The notes under the pieces were generated by a model that searched no databases, was not told where the DNA came from, and saw only the letters and a list, made by a program, of their open reading frames with translations. Below are positions 52,291-61,737 of a stretch of 64,000 bases of DNA, in pieces (the first letter of the stretch is position 1; every line of letters begins with the position of its first letter). Position numbers and translations under genes: made by a program. The stretch is taken from the NCBI GenBank assembly GCA_016871175.1, contig VFZL01000020.1:1-64000 (forward strand), given 5' to 3'. This DNA comes from Acidimicrobiia bacterium. Lineage in GTDB: Bacteria > Acidobacteriota > Vicinamibacteria > Vicinamibacterales > CAVVIG01.

Positions 52291-53205
52291 ATGGGAATCA
52301 TCGCGTCCGATCTCGAGCGTCAGATCGACGAGCTGTACCAACGACCACTCCGTGAGTTCACGACCGTTCGCAACGGATTGGCGAAAGCGCTGTCCGGCGG
52401 GGCGAAGGCTGACGCCGCGCGCGTGAAAACGCTCACCAAACCGACCGTCATCCCTTGGGCTGTCAATCAGGTGTATTGGCGCGCGCGATCGATCTGGGAC
52501 CGGCTCATGGCATCGGGCCAGGCGGTTCGCACACACCAGCTCACGGCGCTCGGCGGAGAAGCCGTCACGCCGGGTGCGCCAGGCAAGCCGAGTGGAGCTC
52601 GGAGGCGGGCAGGAAAGGCGGTCGAGGTTGGTGGGGCGGACCGAGCCGCAGAGGACCTCGCAGGCGCGCATCGACGGGCCTTGTCGGATGCGCTGCACCA
52701 GGCCGTCCGCGCAGCGGCGGACGCCGGCGCTCAACCCGCAGTCGATCAGCTCGCACGCATGCTCGAAGCCGTTTCGCTGGCGGCGTCCACGGCGGAGCCG
52801 CCTGGACGTTTCACGGAACCCGTCCAGCCAGCCGGCTTCGAAGCACTGCTGGGCGTCACGATCGCCCCGCCGAGTCAGACGCCCGGCGGCATCGCCACCC
52901 CGCTGCCGGACGCCCGGAGCCTCAGGACACCGACCCGTGCGACGACGACCGGCGCACGTGCACACGCACACGAAGCAGCCGCCGCTCGCCGCGCTGAGGC
53001 GACCGAGGCCCTCGCCAGCGCTCGCCGCCACGAAGCGGCCGCTCGAGAGACGGCGGCCGCCGCCGCCGCCCAGGCTGTGGACGACGCTGAGTTGCGTCTG
53101 ACACAAGCGAAGGCCGCCCTGGCCGACGCCCAGACCGCCGCGCGAACCGCCGTCGCCGCGGGCCAGGAGGCCGAACGGACGATCGCGGGGCTGAGAGAGA
53201 CGTGA
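52291..53205 (+). CDS. Alanine-rich coiled-coil protein, hypothetical
   Basis: 304 residues, not recognised. N-terminal third is a predicted soluble helical domain (SDLERQIDELYQRPLREFTT, VRNGLAKALSGGAKADAARV, WAVNQVYWRARSIWDRLMAS). The middle is a Pro/Thr-rich linker, and the last 90 residues are an Ala/Glu/Arg coiled coil (AEATEALASARRHEAAARET, RLTQAKAALADAQTAARTAV). No signal peptide. Codon use matches a real GC-rich gene. Function unknown. Confidence 0.65.
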   Translation: MGIIASDLERQIDELYQRPLREFTTVRNGLAKALSGGAKADAARVKTLTKPTVIPWAVNQVYWRARSIWDRLMASGQAVRTHQLTALGGEAVTPGAPGKPSGARRRAGKAVEVGGADRAAEDLAGAHRRALSDALHQAVRAAADAGAQPAVDQLARMLEAVSLAASTAEPPGRFTEPVQPAGFEALLGVTIAPPSQTPGGIATPLPDARSLRTPTRATTTGARAHAHEAAAARRAEATEALASARRHEAAARETAAAAAAQAVDDAELRLTQAKAALADAQTAARTAVAAGQEAERTIAGLRET

Positions 53206-53296
53206 CCTGGCGAGGCTGAGCCACGGCTCCAGGTTTTCACGTCGCTCAAAAGCGGCTGCCCGGCACATCGGTTCGTCCTCCGTGCCGTACCGCGCG

Positions 53297-53320
53297 CCCT
53301 CGAACCAGCGAACCTTCGAA
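53297..53320. repeat. Short copy of the GGTTCGA-type intergenic repeat
   Basis: CCCTCGAACC (53297-53306) followed by CGAACCTTCGAA (53309-53320), the same units as the right half of the repeat at 31519-31536. Confidence 0.45.
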
Positions 53321-53351
53321 TTCGGCGTGCGGCCGTGCTAACGTTCTCACT

Positions 53352-53825
53352 ATGTACGCGCTGTTCTTGATCCTCCACTCATGGCTGCGGTGGGGTGCGC
53401 TGCTCGCGGGCCTCCTCGCCGCGATCACGCTCATTACGTCGAAACCACCGCGACCCGGCGAGGCCAGCCCATCGGATCGGTGGAGCCTGTTCTTCCTCAT
53501 CGCGCTGGACCTCCAGCTCGTCATCGGTCTCGTGCTGTATTTCGTTGCGAGCCCCTACATGGCGTCGATTCGGGCGAATTTCGGCGAGTCCATGCGCATC
53601 GCCTCACTGCGCTTCTGGGCAGTCGAGCACGTCACGATCATGCTCGTGGCGGTCGTCGCTCTGCATCTGGCGCGCTTGCTCGCACGGAAGGCGGCGAATC
53701 CGGGCTCGCGCCGACGGCGGTTGCTCATCGGCGTGAGCATCGCGGTAGTGGCCATGCTGGGTGGCACGCCGTGGCCCGGAAGCCGCGTCAGCCGACCCTT
53801 GTTCCGAGTTGCCGTGCAACCGTGA
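53352..53825 (+). CDS. Small integral membrane protein, hypothetical
   Basis: 157 residues with four membrane helices: ALFLILHSWLRWGALLAGLL with LAAITLIT, LFFLIALDLQLVIGLVLYFV, VTIMLVAVVALHLARLLAR and LLIGVSIAVVAMLGGTPWPG. The start MYALFLILHSWLRW and the HxxLR-type helix with conserved His (LHSW, VEHVT, LHLAR) recall small cytochrome-b-like membrane proteins, but no haem pair is certain. It overlaps the MacA-like gene by 4 bases (GTGA), so it belongs to that operon. Confidence 0.75.
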   Translation: MYALFLILHSWLRWGALLAGLLAAITLITSKPPRPGEASPSDRWSLFFLIALDLQLVIGLVLYFVASPYMASIRANFGESMRIASLRFWAVEHVTIMLVAVVALHLARLLARKAANPGSRRRRLLIGVSIAVVAMLGGTPWPGSRVSRPLFRVAVQP

Positions 53826-55081
53826 AGCGGCGAGCGCTCCTTCTCGCCGCGGTCCTCGTGCTCCTTGGGGCTGTCGCCGCGGCTGTCGTGGTTCGCCGAG
53901 GACCTGACCGTCAGGCGGTGGACGTCAGCGTCGTCGCACGGAAGGCCCAGTTCCGTTCGACTGTGACGGCCTCGGGCGAGATCGTCGCGACGCGGTACGC
54001 CGACATCGGGTCCAGCGTGATGGGCAAGATCGTCTCGTTGCCGGTCTCCGAGGGTGACCGCGTGAAGGCCGGACAGATTCTCGCGCGGATTGATCCCGTG
54101 CAAGCCGAGAGCGACCTGGCTGGCGCCACAGAGCAAGTCCAGGCGCTGCAGGCGGATGCACAAGCCGCGGGCGAAGCCGTCAGGGCCGCGGAGGCCGAGG
54201 TGGCCGCGGCCGATGCGCGGTCGCGGGATGCCACGCAGAAGCTGTCTCGGGCTCGGCAGCTGGCGGTGGAGGGTCTGGCGCCCGCCTCTGACCTGGATGC
54301 GGCGTCTGCCGCCGCTGACTTGGCCACCGCTCAACTAAACGCCGCACGGGCCGCTGTCGACCGCGCGCGTCAGACGCTGGCGAGCGCCGCGCGACGCGCG
54401 GCGCAAGCGCGCGCCCAGCAAACCAGCGCGCGCGACATCTTCGCCAAGACCTCCATCGTCTCGCCGATCGACGGCGTCGTGACCCGCCTTCGCGTGCGTG
54501 AGGGAGAGATGGTGGTCATCGGCTTACAGAACCAACCCGGTACCACCCTGATGACGGTGTCCGACCTGGGGGCGATCGATGCCGAAGTCAAGGCGGCCGA
54601 GGCCGACGTCCTACGCCTGAAACGGGATCAGAAGGCAGAGGTCACCCTCGAGGCGCTCCCCGGACGGGTCTTCTCGGGTCGCGTGGTCGAGATCGGTGCG
54701 AGTGCGCTGCCGGTCACCGGCACCGGCGCGGCTGCGCGGGAGTTCAAGGTCGTGGTGCGCCTCGACGACCCCGACCCAGGATTGCGTCCTGGTCTCACGT
54801 GTGATGCCGAGGTCGTCACGGCAGAGCGGACCAATATCCTCACGGTGCCGCTGCAGAGCGTCGTGCTTCGAACCGATGCCCAGGGGACCGACCGTTCCGG
54901 TGTCTTCGTGCTCGACGGCGAATCGGCACGATTCACAGCGGTGACCACCGGCGCGATTGGAGGGTTGGAGATCGAAGTCGAAGGCGTCGCTGAAGGGACG
55001 CGCATCATCAGCGGTCCCTACCAGGTTCTGCGCGAGTTACAGGACGGCGCGCTGGTACGGGAGGCCCCGCGAGGCGCATGA
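53822..55081 (+). CDS. MacA/HlyD-type periplasmic adaptor of an efflux system
   Basis: 419 residues from the GTG at 53822 overlapping the previous stop. One N-terminal membrane helix (ALLLAAVLVLLGAVAAAVVV), barrel-sandwich half (VTASGEIVATRYADIGSSVM, GKIVSLPVSEGDRVKAGQIL), a long alpha hairpin about 95-215, the second lipoyl half (TSIVSPIDGVVTRLRVREGE) and beta-barrel (VEIGASALPVTGTGAAAREF, LRPGLTCDAEVVTAERTN). Adaptors of this type link an ABC exporter to the outer membrane. Overlaps the first permease gene by 4 bases (ATGA). Confidence 0.92.
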   Translation: MKRRALLLAAVLVLLGAVAAAVVVRRGPDRQAVDVSVVARKAQFRSTVTASGEIVATRYADIGSSVMGKIVSLPVSEGDRVKAGQILARIDPVQAESDLAGATEQVQALQADAQAAGEAVRAAEAEVAAADARSRDATQKLSRARQLAVEGLAPASDLDAASAAADLATAQLNAARAAVDRARQTLASAARRAAQARAQQTSARDIFAKTSIVSPIDGVVTRLRVREGEMVVIGLQNQPGTTLMTVSDLGAIDAEVKAAEADVLRLKRDQKAEVTLEALPGRVFSGRVVEIGASALPVTGTGAAAREFKVVVRLDDPDPGLRPGLTCDAEVVTAERTNILTVPLQSVVLRTDAQGTDRSGVFVLDGESARFTAVTTGAIGGLEIEVEGVAEGTRIISGPYQVLRELQDGALVREAPRGA

Positions 55082-56310
55082 CGCGCTGGCTGGCCGGTCT
55101 CTCGGAGGCGCTGGGCACGATCGCGCGGAATCCGCTGCGGTCGTCCTTGGCTGCGTTGGCGGTCGCCGCGGCGGTGGCCACCACCGCTATCGTTCAGACC
55201 GGCCTGAATGGTGTCGCGGCCGCGGCCCGCGACGCCAGCGCCCGTGCCTTCGGCACCGACACCTTCGTGCTCGCACGGGTTGCCGGCGGCACGCTCAGTC
55301 GGCGCGAATTCGCGCTGAAATCGCAACGCAACGCCAACATCACGCGGAGTGACGTCCGTTTTCTGGACCGCGTGGCCAGCGAACGCGTCCGATACGCCGC
55401 GACCGCGCAACGCGCGGCTGACGTCATCGCCGGCGGACGCAGATTCGAGAACGCGACCGTCAACGGCACACAAGCCTCGCTGGGCGACATTCGCAACATC
55501 GAGGTCGCCGCGGGTCGCTTCTTCACGACGGACGAGGAAGCGCGGGGTGCGCAAGTGATCGTGGCCGGCGTCTCGGTGGTCGAGGAGCTCTTCCCCGGTC
55601 TCGATCCGCTCGGCCAGGCGGTGCGGATGGGCGGCCGCGCCTTCCGGATCGTCGGCGTGCAAACGCGCCAGGGCACGGCGGGCGGCGTCTCGCTCGACCG
55701 CTACATTTGGATGCCGATCACCGCCTTCGAGCGCGCGTTCGGGGTACCAGCCTCGCTGCAAGTGTTCGCTCGTGGACCGGAGGGATCCGCGAGCGTCGTC
55801 GCCGCCGAGGACCATGCGATCACGTCGATGCGCGCGCGCCGCCACCTCTTGCCCGGCGCCGAGGACACGTTCGATCTCATCACACCGGAGGCCTCCCGCA
55901 GCTTCGTCACCGCGTTGACCGAACGGGTCGGCCTCGCGGGACCGCCGATTTCGATCATGGCCCTCATTGCGGCCATCGTCGTGGTCGCCAATACGACGCT
56001 CGTCTCGGTCACTCAGCGAACGCACGAGATTGGCATCCGACGGGCGCTTGGCGCCTCGAGTGGGACAATACTGATCGAAACACTCGCGGAATCCAGTGTG
56101 ATCGCACTCCTCGGTGGTGTCATCGGGATCGCCGTCAGCGCTGGCCTGTTGGGTCTGGCCTCTCGGGCCTTCGCGCTGTCGTTGGATCTCCAGCTGTCGA
56201 CGATCCTCGGTAGTCTGGCGGCGGCCGGCCTCAGCGGAGCGATGGCGGGTTGGTATCCGGCCCGCCGCGCCGTCTCCATCGACGTGGTGACCGCTCTGCG
56301 AGTTGAGTGA
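55078..56310 (+). CDS. MacB-type ABC permease, first of two
   Basis: 410 residues. N-terminal helix (NPLRSSLAALAVAAAVATTA), a periplasmic MacB-like domain about 45-260 (GVAAAARDASARAFGTDTFV, AAGRFFTTDEEARGAQVIVA), then an FtsX core of three helices ending GWYPARRAVSIDVVTALRVE. The VSVTQRTHEIGIRRALGASS segment is the family signature. No ATPase domain is fused or adjacent. Overlaps the next permease gene. Confidence 0.9.
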   Translation: MTRWLAGLSEALGTIARNPLRSSLAALAVAAAVATTAIVQTGLNGVAAAARDASARAFGTDTFVLARVAGGTLSRREFALKSQRNANITRSDVRFLDRVASERVRYAATAQRAADVIAGGRRFENATVNGTQASLGDIRNIEVAAGRFFTTDEEARGAQVIVAGVSVVEELFPGLDPLGQAVRMGGRAFRIVGVQTRQGTAGGVSLDRYIWMPITAFERAFGVPASLQVFARGPEGSASVVAAEDHAITSMRARRHLLPGAEDTFDLITPEASRSFVTALTERVGLAGPPISIMALIAAIVVVANTTLVSVTQRTHEIGIRRALGASSGTILIETLAESSVIALLGGVIGIAVSAGLLGLASRAFALSLDLQLSTILGSLAAAGLSGAMAGWYPARRAVSIDVVTALRVE

Positions 56311-57578
56311 TGGCGCCCCTCAGCGCAATCCGTCGTTCTCTCGCCGAGCCGGCGTGGCTCGCGCTGGTCGCCCTGCGGACCGAACGCACGCGATCGTTCC
56401 TCGCAATCGCCGGCATCGTCATCGGCATCGTGACCGTCGTGCTGGTGGCGTCCGTGCTGGCCAACGTACGGAACCAAGTGGCGCTGCTCTTTCGCGATCT
56501 CGGCACGGAGAACGTCTTCGCCTTCCACCTCACGGGAGACCCCTACGTTCAAGTGAGCGAACAGGAGGCGCGCCGCAAGCCGCTCAAGCTCGAGTGGACC
56601 GGGGACCTCATGCGGCTCAGCACGGCCATTCGAGACGTCGGGGCGCAGGTGATCGTGCCAACGACGCGCCCGGAAGAAGTGCTGGTGGCCCGGGCCGGTG
56701 GGAATGAGAACGACACCGTGCTCGTTGAGGGCGCGTCCCCCGAGCTTTTCGATATCATCGGCGCGGAGTTCGCACGCGGACGGCCGTTTACCGAGCTCGA
56801 GCAACGCCAAGGGGCGCAGGTGGCAGTGGTCGGCGCAAGCCTCGCCCGATCGCTCTACGGCGCCGCGTCCCCCCTCGGGCGGACGCTCACCCTCGCCGGC
56901 GACACCTACACCGTTGTGGGAGAGCTACAGAAGCGTCGCGGCGGGTTCTTTGGCGAGAATCGACAGGACAACGTCCTCAACCTTCCGACGACGACTGTGC
57001 GCAAGCGATTCGGTGAACCGGATCGCGTCGTGTTGTACATGCGCGCGAAGGCCGGTCGCCGTCCCGAGGCGCTTCGCGAGACCGAGGCGATTCTGCGGCA
57101 GCTTCGTCAGCTTCCGGTCACGGCCAACAACGACTTCACGCTGTCTACCGCGGATCAAATCATCGCGACGTTCGACGGCATCAGCGCACGCATTGGCCTG
57201 GTCGCTGTTGGCCTCGCGGGGGTGAGTCTGCTCATCGGGGCTATCGGGATCGCGAACGTCATGTTCGTCAGCGTGACGGAGCGCACGCGAGAGATTGGCC
57301 TCCGCCGCGCTCTCGGCGCGCGACGAAACCACGTGCTGCTGCAGTTTCTCCTCGAGGCGGCGTTTCTTTCCGCGATCGGTGGGATCGCTGGTGTCGCCGC
57401 CGCGCTCGGAGTCGGCCTCCTGCTCACGCTGGCGATCTCCGGCTTCTCCGCCGTGGCACCCGCGTGGGCCGTCGCCGCTGGCCTCATCACATCGGTCCTC
57501 GTCGGTCTCGCTGCGGGTTACTGGCCCGCGCAGCGAGCCGCCGAGCTGGATCCGGTCGAGGCCCTGCGCTACGAATGA
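56307..57578 (+). CDS. MacB-type ABC permease, second of two
   Basis: 423 residues from a GTG at 56307 or the ATG at 56310, overlapping the first permease stop. N-terminal helix (SFLAIAGIVIGIVTVVLVAS), periplasmic domain about 60-280, FtsX core with ANVMFVSVTERTREIGLRRA and the ending YWPAQRAAELDPVEALRYE. Sequence differs clearly from the first permease, so the pair would form a heterodimer. The operon has an adaptor and two permeases but no ATP-binding subunit, so an ATPase must come from elsewhere. Confidence 0.9.
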   Translation: MMAPLSAIRRSLAEPAWLALVALRTERTRSFLAIAGIVIGIVTVVLVASVLANVRNQVALLFRDLGTENVFAFHLTGDPYVQVSEQEARRKPLKLEWTGDLMRLSTAIRDVGAQVIVPTTRPEEVLVARAGGNENDTVLVEGASPELFDIIGAEFARGRPFTELEQRQGAQVAVVGASLARSLYGAASPLGRTLTLAGDTYTVVGELQKRRGGFFGENRQDNVLNLPTTTVRKRFGEPDRVVLYMRAKAGRRPEALRETEAILRQLRQLPVTANNDFTLSTADQIIATFDGISARIGLVAVGLAGVSLLIGAIGIANVMFVSVTERTREIGLRRALGARRNHVLLQFLLEAAFLSAIGGIAGVAAALGVGLLLTLAISGFSAVAPAWAVAAGLITSVLVGLAAGYWPAQRAAELDPVEALRYE

Positions 57579-57649
57579 TCCAGGCGGCATCGTCTGAGGT
57601 CTGGAGTCAGGAGATCCGACCGCAGAGCTGGCGCTATAATTGGTGACAC

Positions 57650-58087
57650 ATGCTCAGCTTCGATACGCCGGCGGTCCTGTGGGTCGCCGTGGCGATCGTC
57701 TCGGCCCTCATCGAAGTGTCAATCCCGCACTTCGGGGTTATCTTCGCGAGCCTGGGAGCTGTCGCCGCCGCGATCGTCGCCGCCTTGGGCCTCGGGACGG
57801 CGACTCAGCTCATCGTCTTCGTTTTCGTGCTCGTGGCCTCGCTGCTCGTCCTCCGCCCGCGCATTCTCGCGCGCCAGCAGCAGGGACCTGGAGTGCCCTC
57901 AAGGACCCAGCAATTGCTCGGGCGGGACGGCGTCGTCACTCACGACATCGATCAGGTTGTGGGCGCCGGGCGCGTCAACGTCGGCGGTGAGGATTGGGCC
58001 GCGCGGGCCAAGCTCCCCCTGCCCACGGGCACCCGCATTCGGGTCGTCGGCGCCGACGGGATCGTGTTGGAGGTCACGCCGGCGTGA
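57650..58087 (+). CDS. NfeD-like membrane protein (short form)
   Basis: 145 residues: three membrane helices (VLWVAVAIVSALIEVSIPHF, GVIFASLGAVAAAIVAALGL, QLIVFVFVLVASLLVLRPRI) and a C-terminal OB-fold domain (GRDGVVTHDIDQVVGAGRVN, VGGEDWAARAKLPLPTGTRI, VGADGIVLEVTPA). The short form lacks the ClpP-like protease domain of long NfeD and is typically found with a stomatin-like partner; here the stomatin gene follows and overlaps by GTGA, as expected. Confidence 0.92.
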   Translation: MLSFDTPAVLWVAVAIVSALIEVSIPHFGVIFASLGAVAAAIVAALGLGTATQLIVFVFVLVASLLVLRPRILARQQQGPGVPSRTQQLLGRDGVVTHDIDQVVGAGRVNVGGEDWAARAKLPLPTGTRIRVVGADGIVLEVTPA

Positions 58088-59049
58088 CGGAGCTCCTCCA
58101 ACTCTTAGGTCTGACGGACTTCTCAGGTATGACGATCATTCTCTCTCTCATCGCGCTGTTTGCACTGATCATCCTGTTCCAGGCGGTCAAGATCGTCCCG
58201 CAGAAACAGGTGAAGATCATCGAGCGCCTCGGCAAGTTCCATCGCACCGCCGAGGCCGGGCTCAACACGATCGTACCCTTTCTTGACTCCGTGCGCGACA
58301 CCATCGACCTGCGCGAGCAAATCACCAAGATCGAGCCTCAGGCGGTCATCACACGCGACAACGTGACGATGGAAGTGGACGCGGTAATCTACTTCGTGGT
58401 CGTGGATCCAGTCCGTGCGACGTATGAGGTGCAGAACCTCCGTTGGGGCATCGAGCAGCTCACTCTGTCGGCGCTGCGCAACGTGATCGGCGCGCTCGAC
58501 CTCGATCACACCCTCACGTCGCGCGATACCATCAACGCGCAGCTTCGCTCGGCCCTGGACGCCGCCACGCAGCTCTGGGGCGTCAAGATCATGCGGATCG
58601 AGCTCAAGAACATCACGCCTCCGGAAGAGATCCGGCTGACCATGGAAAAGCAGATGACCGCAGAGCGGACACGTCGTGCTGCGGTCACGACCGCCGAGGG
58701 CGAAAAAGCCTCGTCTATTCTTCGGGCCGAAGGCCAGAAGCAGTCGGCCATCGTCACGGCCGAAGGCGAGAAGCAGGCGGCCATTCTGGCCGCCGAGGGT
58801 CAGCAGGAAGCGCGGGCGCGAATTGCCCAGGGCGAAGCGGCCGCCATTCAGACCGTGGCGAATGCGATCGGTTCGGCCGGGAACCCCGCGCAGTACCTCA
58901 TCGCCCAACGTTATCTCGAGTCCATCGGTGCGATCGCCAACAATGCAGACAAGCTCGTCTTCCTGCCGTACGAGGCGACCGGCATCCTCTCGTCGCTGGG
59001 TGGCATTCGCGAGCTCCTCAACGTGCCCCCACCGGCGCCGCGAACCTAG
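58084..59049 (+). CDS. Stomatin/prohibitin-like (SPFH) membrane protein
   Basis: 321 residues from the GTG at 58084 overlapping the nfeD stop; an ATG 45 bases on is an alternative. One N-terminal membrane helix (SGMTIILSLIALFALIILFQ), the SPFH domain about 45-200 (IVPQKQVKIIERLGKFHRTA, GLNTIVPFLDSVRDTIDLRE, NVTMEVDAVIYFVVVDPVRA, WGVKIMRIELKNITPPEEIR), then an Ala/Glu-rich coiled coil (AEGEKASSILRAEGQKQSAI). Forms large membrane scaffolds involved in membrane quality control. NfeD is its constant partner. Confidence 0.95.
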   Translation: MTELLQLLGLTDFSGMTIILSLIALFALIILFQAVKIVPQKQVKIIERLGKFHRTAEAGLNTIVPFLDSVRDTIDLREQITKIEPQAVITRDNVTMEVDAVIYFVVVDPVRATYEVQNLRWGIEQLTLSALRNVIGALDLDHTLTSRDTINAQLRSALDAATQLWGVKIMRIELKNITPPEEIRLTMEKQMTAERTRRAAVTTAEGEKASSILRAEGQKQSAIVTAEGEKQAAILAAEGQQEARARIAQGEAAAIQTVANAIGSAGNPAQYLIAQRYLESIGAIANNADKLVFLPYEATGILSSLGGIRELLNVPPPAPRT

Positions 59050-59060
59050 CGAGGGTCCAT

Positions 59061-61679
59061 GTGGCGGCCTCGATCCTCTCGGGCCGGGTCCTGTTCAGCC
59101 ATATCGCTCTGACGGGCTGCTTCTGGCTCGCGACAGCCTGCGGTCCGCCGGCCGCTCCGATGCGTCCTCCTGATCCGGAGCCTGGCATCTCTCTCGCACT
59201 CGCCACTGAGCGCGCACGGAGGATCCGCGATCTTCGCTACGAGCTGAGCTTCGACATCCCACCTTCCGCTTCTGACCCCATCGCCGGTCGCGCTGCCATT
59301 CGGTTCTCGCTGGCTGACGCCAGCCAGCCGCTCGTGCTCGACTTCGCGCCCGGTGCCGACGCCATTCACTCGCTCACCGTCGACGGAGCGAAAGTGCCCT
59401 ATACCACGGCCGCCAATCACATCGTGATTGACGTCACACACCTCAAGGCTCAGGACACCGTCGTGGACATCACGTTCCGCGCCGGCGAGGAGGCACTCAA
59501 TCGCAACCCGGAGTTTCTGTACACGCTGTTCGTGCCGGCCCGTGCACACCTGACCTTCCCCTGCTTCGACCAACCCGACCTCAAAGCGCGTTATACGCTG
59601 CGGCTCGCGCTGCCTCCAGATTGGACCGCCGTGGCAAACGGTGCTGAATCGACGAGAACCGAGGCGCACGGGCGCGTGCTGGTCAGCTACTCCGAAACCG
59701 CACCGATCTCCACGTACCTGTTCGGGTTCGCTGCCGGCCAGTTTCAGACCGAGACGGCCGTCCGGCGGGGCCGGACGCTTCGGATGCTGCACCGCGAGAC
59801 CGATGCGGGGAAGGTTGCCCGCAACCGAGACGCCATCTTCGACCTTCACGATCGCGCGCTCGCCTGGCTCGAAGGCTACACGGCCATCCCGTACGCGTTC
59901 GGCAAGTTCGACTTCGTGATGATTCCGTCGTTCCAGTTCAGCGGCATGGAGCATCCGGGCGCGGTTCTGTACGACGCCTCGTCCATGCTTCTTGACCCAT
60001 CGGCGACCGAGAACCAGATGCTGAACCGAGCCAGCACGATCTCGCACGAGACCGCGCACATGTGGTTCGGCGATCTGGTGACGATGCGCTGGTTCGATGA
60101 CGTGTGGATCAAGGAAGTGTTCGCGAACTTCATGGCCGCGAAGATCGTGAACCCGTCCTTCCCCCACATCGATCACGACCTGCGGTTCCTCGTCGCGCAC
60201 TACCCCGCCGCCTACGGAGTCGACCGCACCGCTGGAACCCACCCCATCCGTCAATCCCTCGACAACCTGAGCCACGCGGGCAGCCAATACGGCGCGATCA
60301 TTTATCAGAAGGCGCCGATTGTCATGCGGCAACTCGAGCGCTTGCTTGGCGAAGCAACGATGCGAGACGGCCTCCGCGATTACCTGTCCCGATTTCGTTT
60401 CGGGAACGCGACATGGCTAGACCTCGTGCGGATCCTCGACGACCGCAGCGATCGCGACCTCGCGGCCTGGAGCCAGGTGTGGGTCGAGGATGCCGGTCGG
60501 CCGACCATCGCGACTGTTCTCGAACGCGATGCGGGCGGCTCAGTCACGGATCTGGCGCTCGTGCAGACCGACGGCCAACCGGGACGTCACTTGCAGTGGA
60601 TCGAGGCCCTGGAGGTCTTGGTCGGCGCGCGCAAGACCGTACGGTTGTTTCCGGTCGAGCTCAATGCCGCGCGCGTCAGCGTGCCCGACGCTCGAGGGAT
60701 GCGCGATGTTCAATTCGTACTGCCGACCGGCGGCGGTCTGGCCTACGGCAATATCGTCCTGGATGACGACAGTCGTCGGTACCTGCTGCACGGCGTTCAC
60801 GAGATCCGAGAGCCGCTCACACGAGGCGCCGTCTGGATCACGCTCTGGGAGGAACTGCTGGAGCGGCGGGTCACACCCGACGCGTTCATCGACGCCGTGC
60901 TCGGCATGCTCCCGCGAGAGGACGTGCAACAGAACACCCAGCTGATGGTGGGATACCTCCGGGATGCCTACTGGCGATTCCTCGAGCCTGGCGCTCGCCA
61001 GACACGTGCACCGGCAATCGAGCGGGCGATGCGGGACGGGCTCGCTCGAAGCACGACCGCCAGCGCGAAGAGCACCTACTTCGGCGGATTCCGGTCGATG
61101 GTGCAGACGACGGCGGGTGTCCAGTACCTGGAGCGCGTGTGGTCGCGCACAGAACGGATTCCGGGACTCCCTCTCGCCGAGCCAGATGAGGTCACCATGG
61201 CTCTCGACCTTGCCGTGCGCGGCGTGCCGAACGCGGCCGCCATCCTCGACGAACAGCTGAACCGGATAGCGAATCCGGATCGAAAAGCCCGCTTTGCGTT
61301 CGTGATGCCGGCGCTGTCAGCGTCGCCGGAGACGCGCCAGCAGTTCTTCGCCAGCCTCTCAGACGTGGCCAATCGACGCAGGGAACCATGGGTCATCGAG
61401 GCGCTGACCTACCTGCATCATCCGCTACGCGCCTCAGAGTCTGCCGCCTACGTGCAGCCGTCACTCGAACTGTTGCAGGACATCCAGCGAACCGGCGACA
61501 TCTTCTTCCCGCGCAACTGGATCGATGCCACGCTATCGGGCCATCAGTCTCGACAGGTCGGGCACCTCGTTCGTCAGTTTCTCGACAGTCGTCCCGACTA
61601 CCCCGTCCGGCTCCGTCGTATCATCTTGCAGTCTGCCGACGATCTCTTCCGTGCGATCGCGATGACGTCGCCGAACTGA
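59061..61679 (+). CDS. M1-family metallopeptidase, lipoprotein
   Basis: About 872 residues from the GTG at 59061 (GAGGG five bases upstream). Signal with lipobox LATAC in the first 30 residues, so the enzyme sits in the outer membrane or periplasm. Domains: beta N-domain (about 55-240), catalytic domain with the zinc motif HETAHMWFGDLVTMRWFDD, then VWIKEVFANF supplying the third ligand Glu (HExxH-18-E), and a long helical C-terminal domain. The exopeptidase motif is SGMEHPGAVLY in place of the usual GxMEN, so N-terminal amino group binding may differ. About twelve bases from the stomatin stop. Likely an aminopeptidase. Confidence 0.9.
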   Translation: MAASILSGRVLFSHIALTGCFWLATACGPPAAPMRPPDPEPGISLALATERARRIRDLRYELSFDIPPSASDPIAGRAAIRFSLADASQPLVLDFAPGADAIHSLTVDGAKVPYTTAANHIVIDVTHLKAQDTVVDITFRAGEEALNRNPEFLYTLFVPARAHLTFPCFDQPDLKARYTLRLALPPDWTAVANGAESTRTEAHGRVLVSYSETAPISTYLFGFAAGQFQTETAVRRGRTLRMLHRETDAGKVARNRDAIFDLHDRALAWLEGYTAIPYAFGKFDFVMIPSFQFSGMEHPGAVLYDASSMLLDPSATENQMLNRASTISHETAHMWFGDLVTMRWFDDVWIKEVFANFMAAKIVNPSFPHIDHDLRFLVAHYPAAYGVDRTAGTHPIRQSLDNLSHAGSQYGAIIYQKAPIVMRQLERLLGEATMRDGLRDYLSRFRFGNATWLDLVRILDDRSDRDLAAWSQVWVEDAGRPTIATVLERDAGGSVTDLALVQTDGQPGRHLQWIEALEVLVGARKTVRLFPVELNAARVSVPDARGMRDVQFVLPTGGGLAYGNIVLDDDSRRYLLHGVHEIREPLTRGAVWITLWEELLERRVTPDAFIDAVLGMLPREDVQQNTQLMVGYLRDAYWRFLEPGARQTRAPAIERAMRDGLARSTTASAKSTYFGGFRSMVQTTAGVQYLERVWSRTERIPGLPLAEPDEVTMALDLAVRGVPNAAAILDEQLNRIANPDRKARFAFVMPALSASPETRQQFFASLSDVANRRREPWVIEALTYLHHPLRASESAAYVQPSLELLQDIQRTGDIFFPRNWIDATLSGHQSRQVGHLVRQFLDSRPDYPVRLRRIILQSADDLFRAIAMTSPN

Positions 61680-61737
61680 CGCCGTGCTTGGACGTCACAC
61701 ACACTCAGAACTGCTGGTTTCTCTTGGGGGAAGACAC

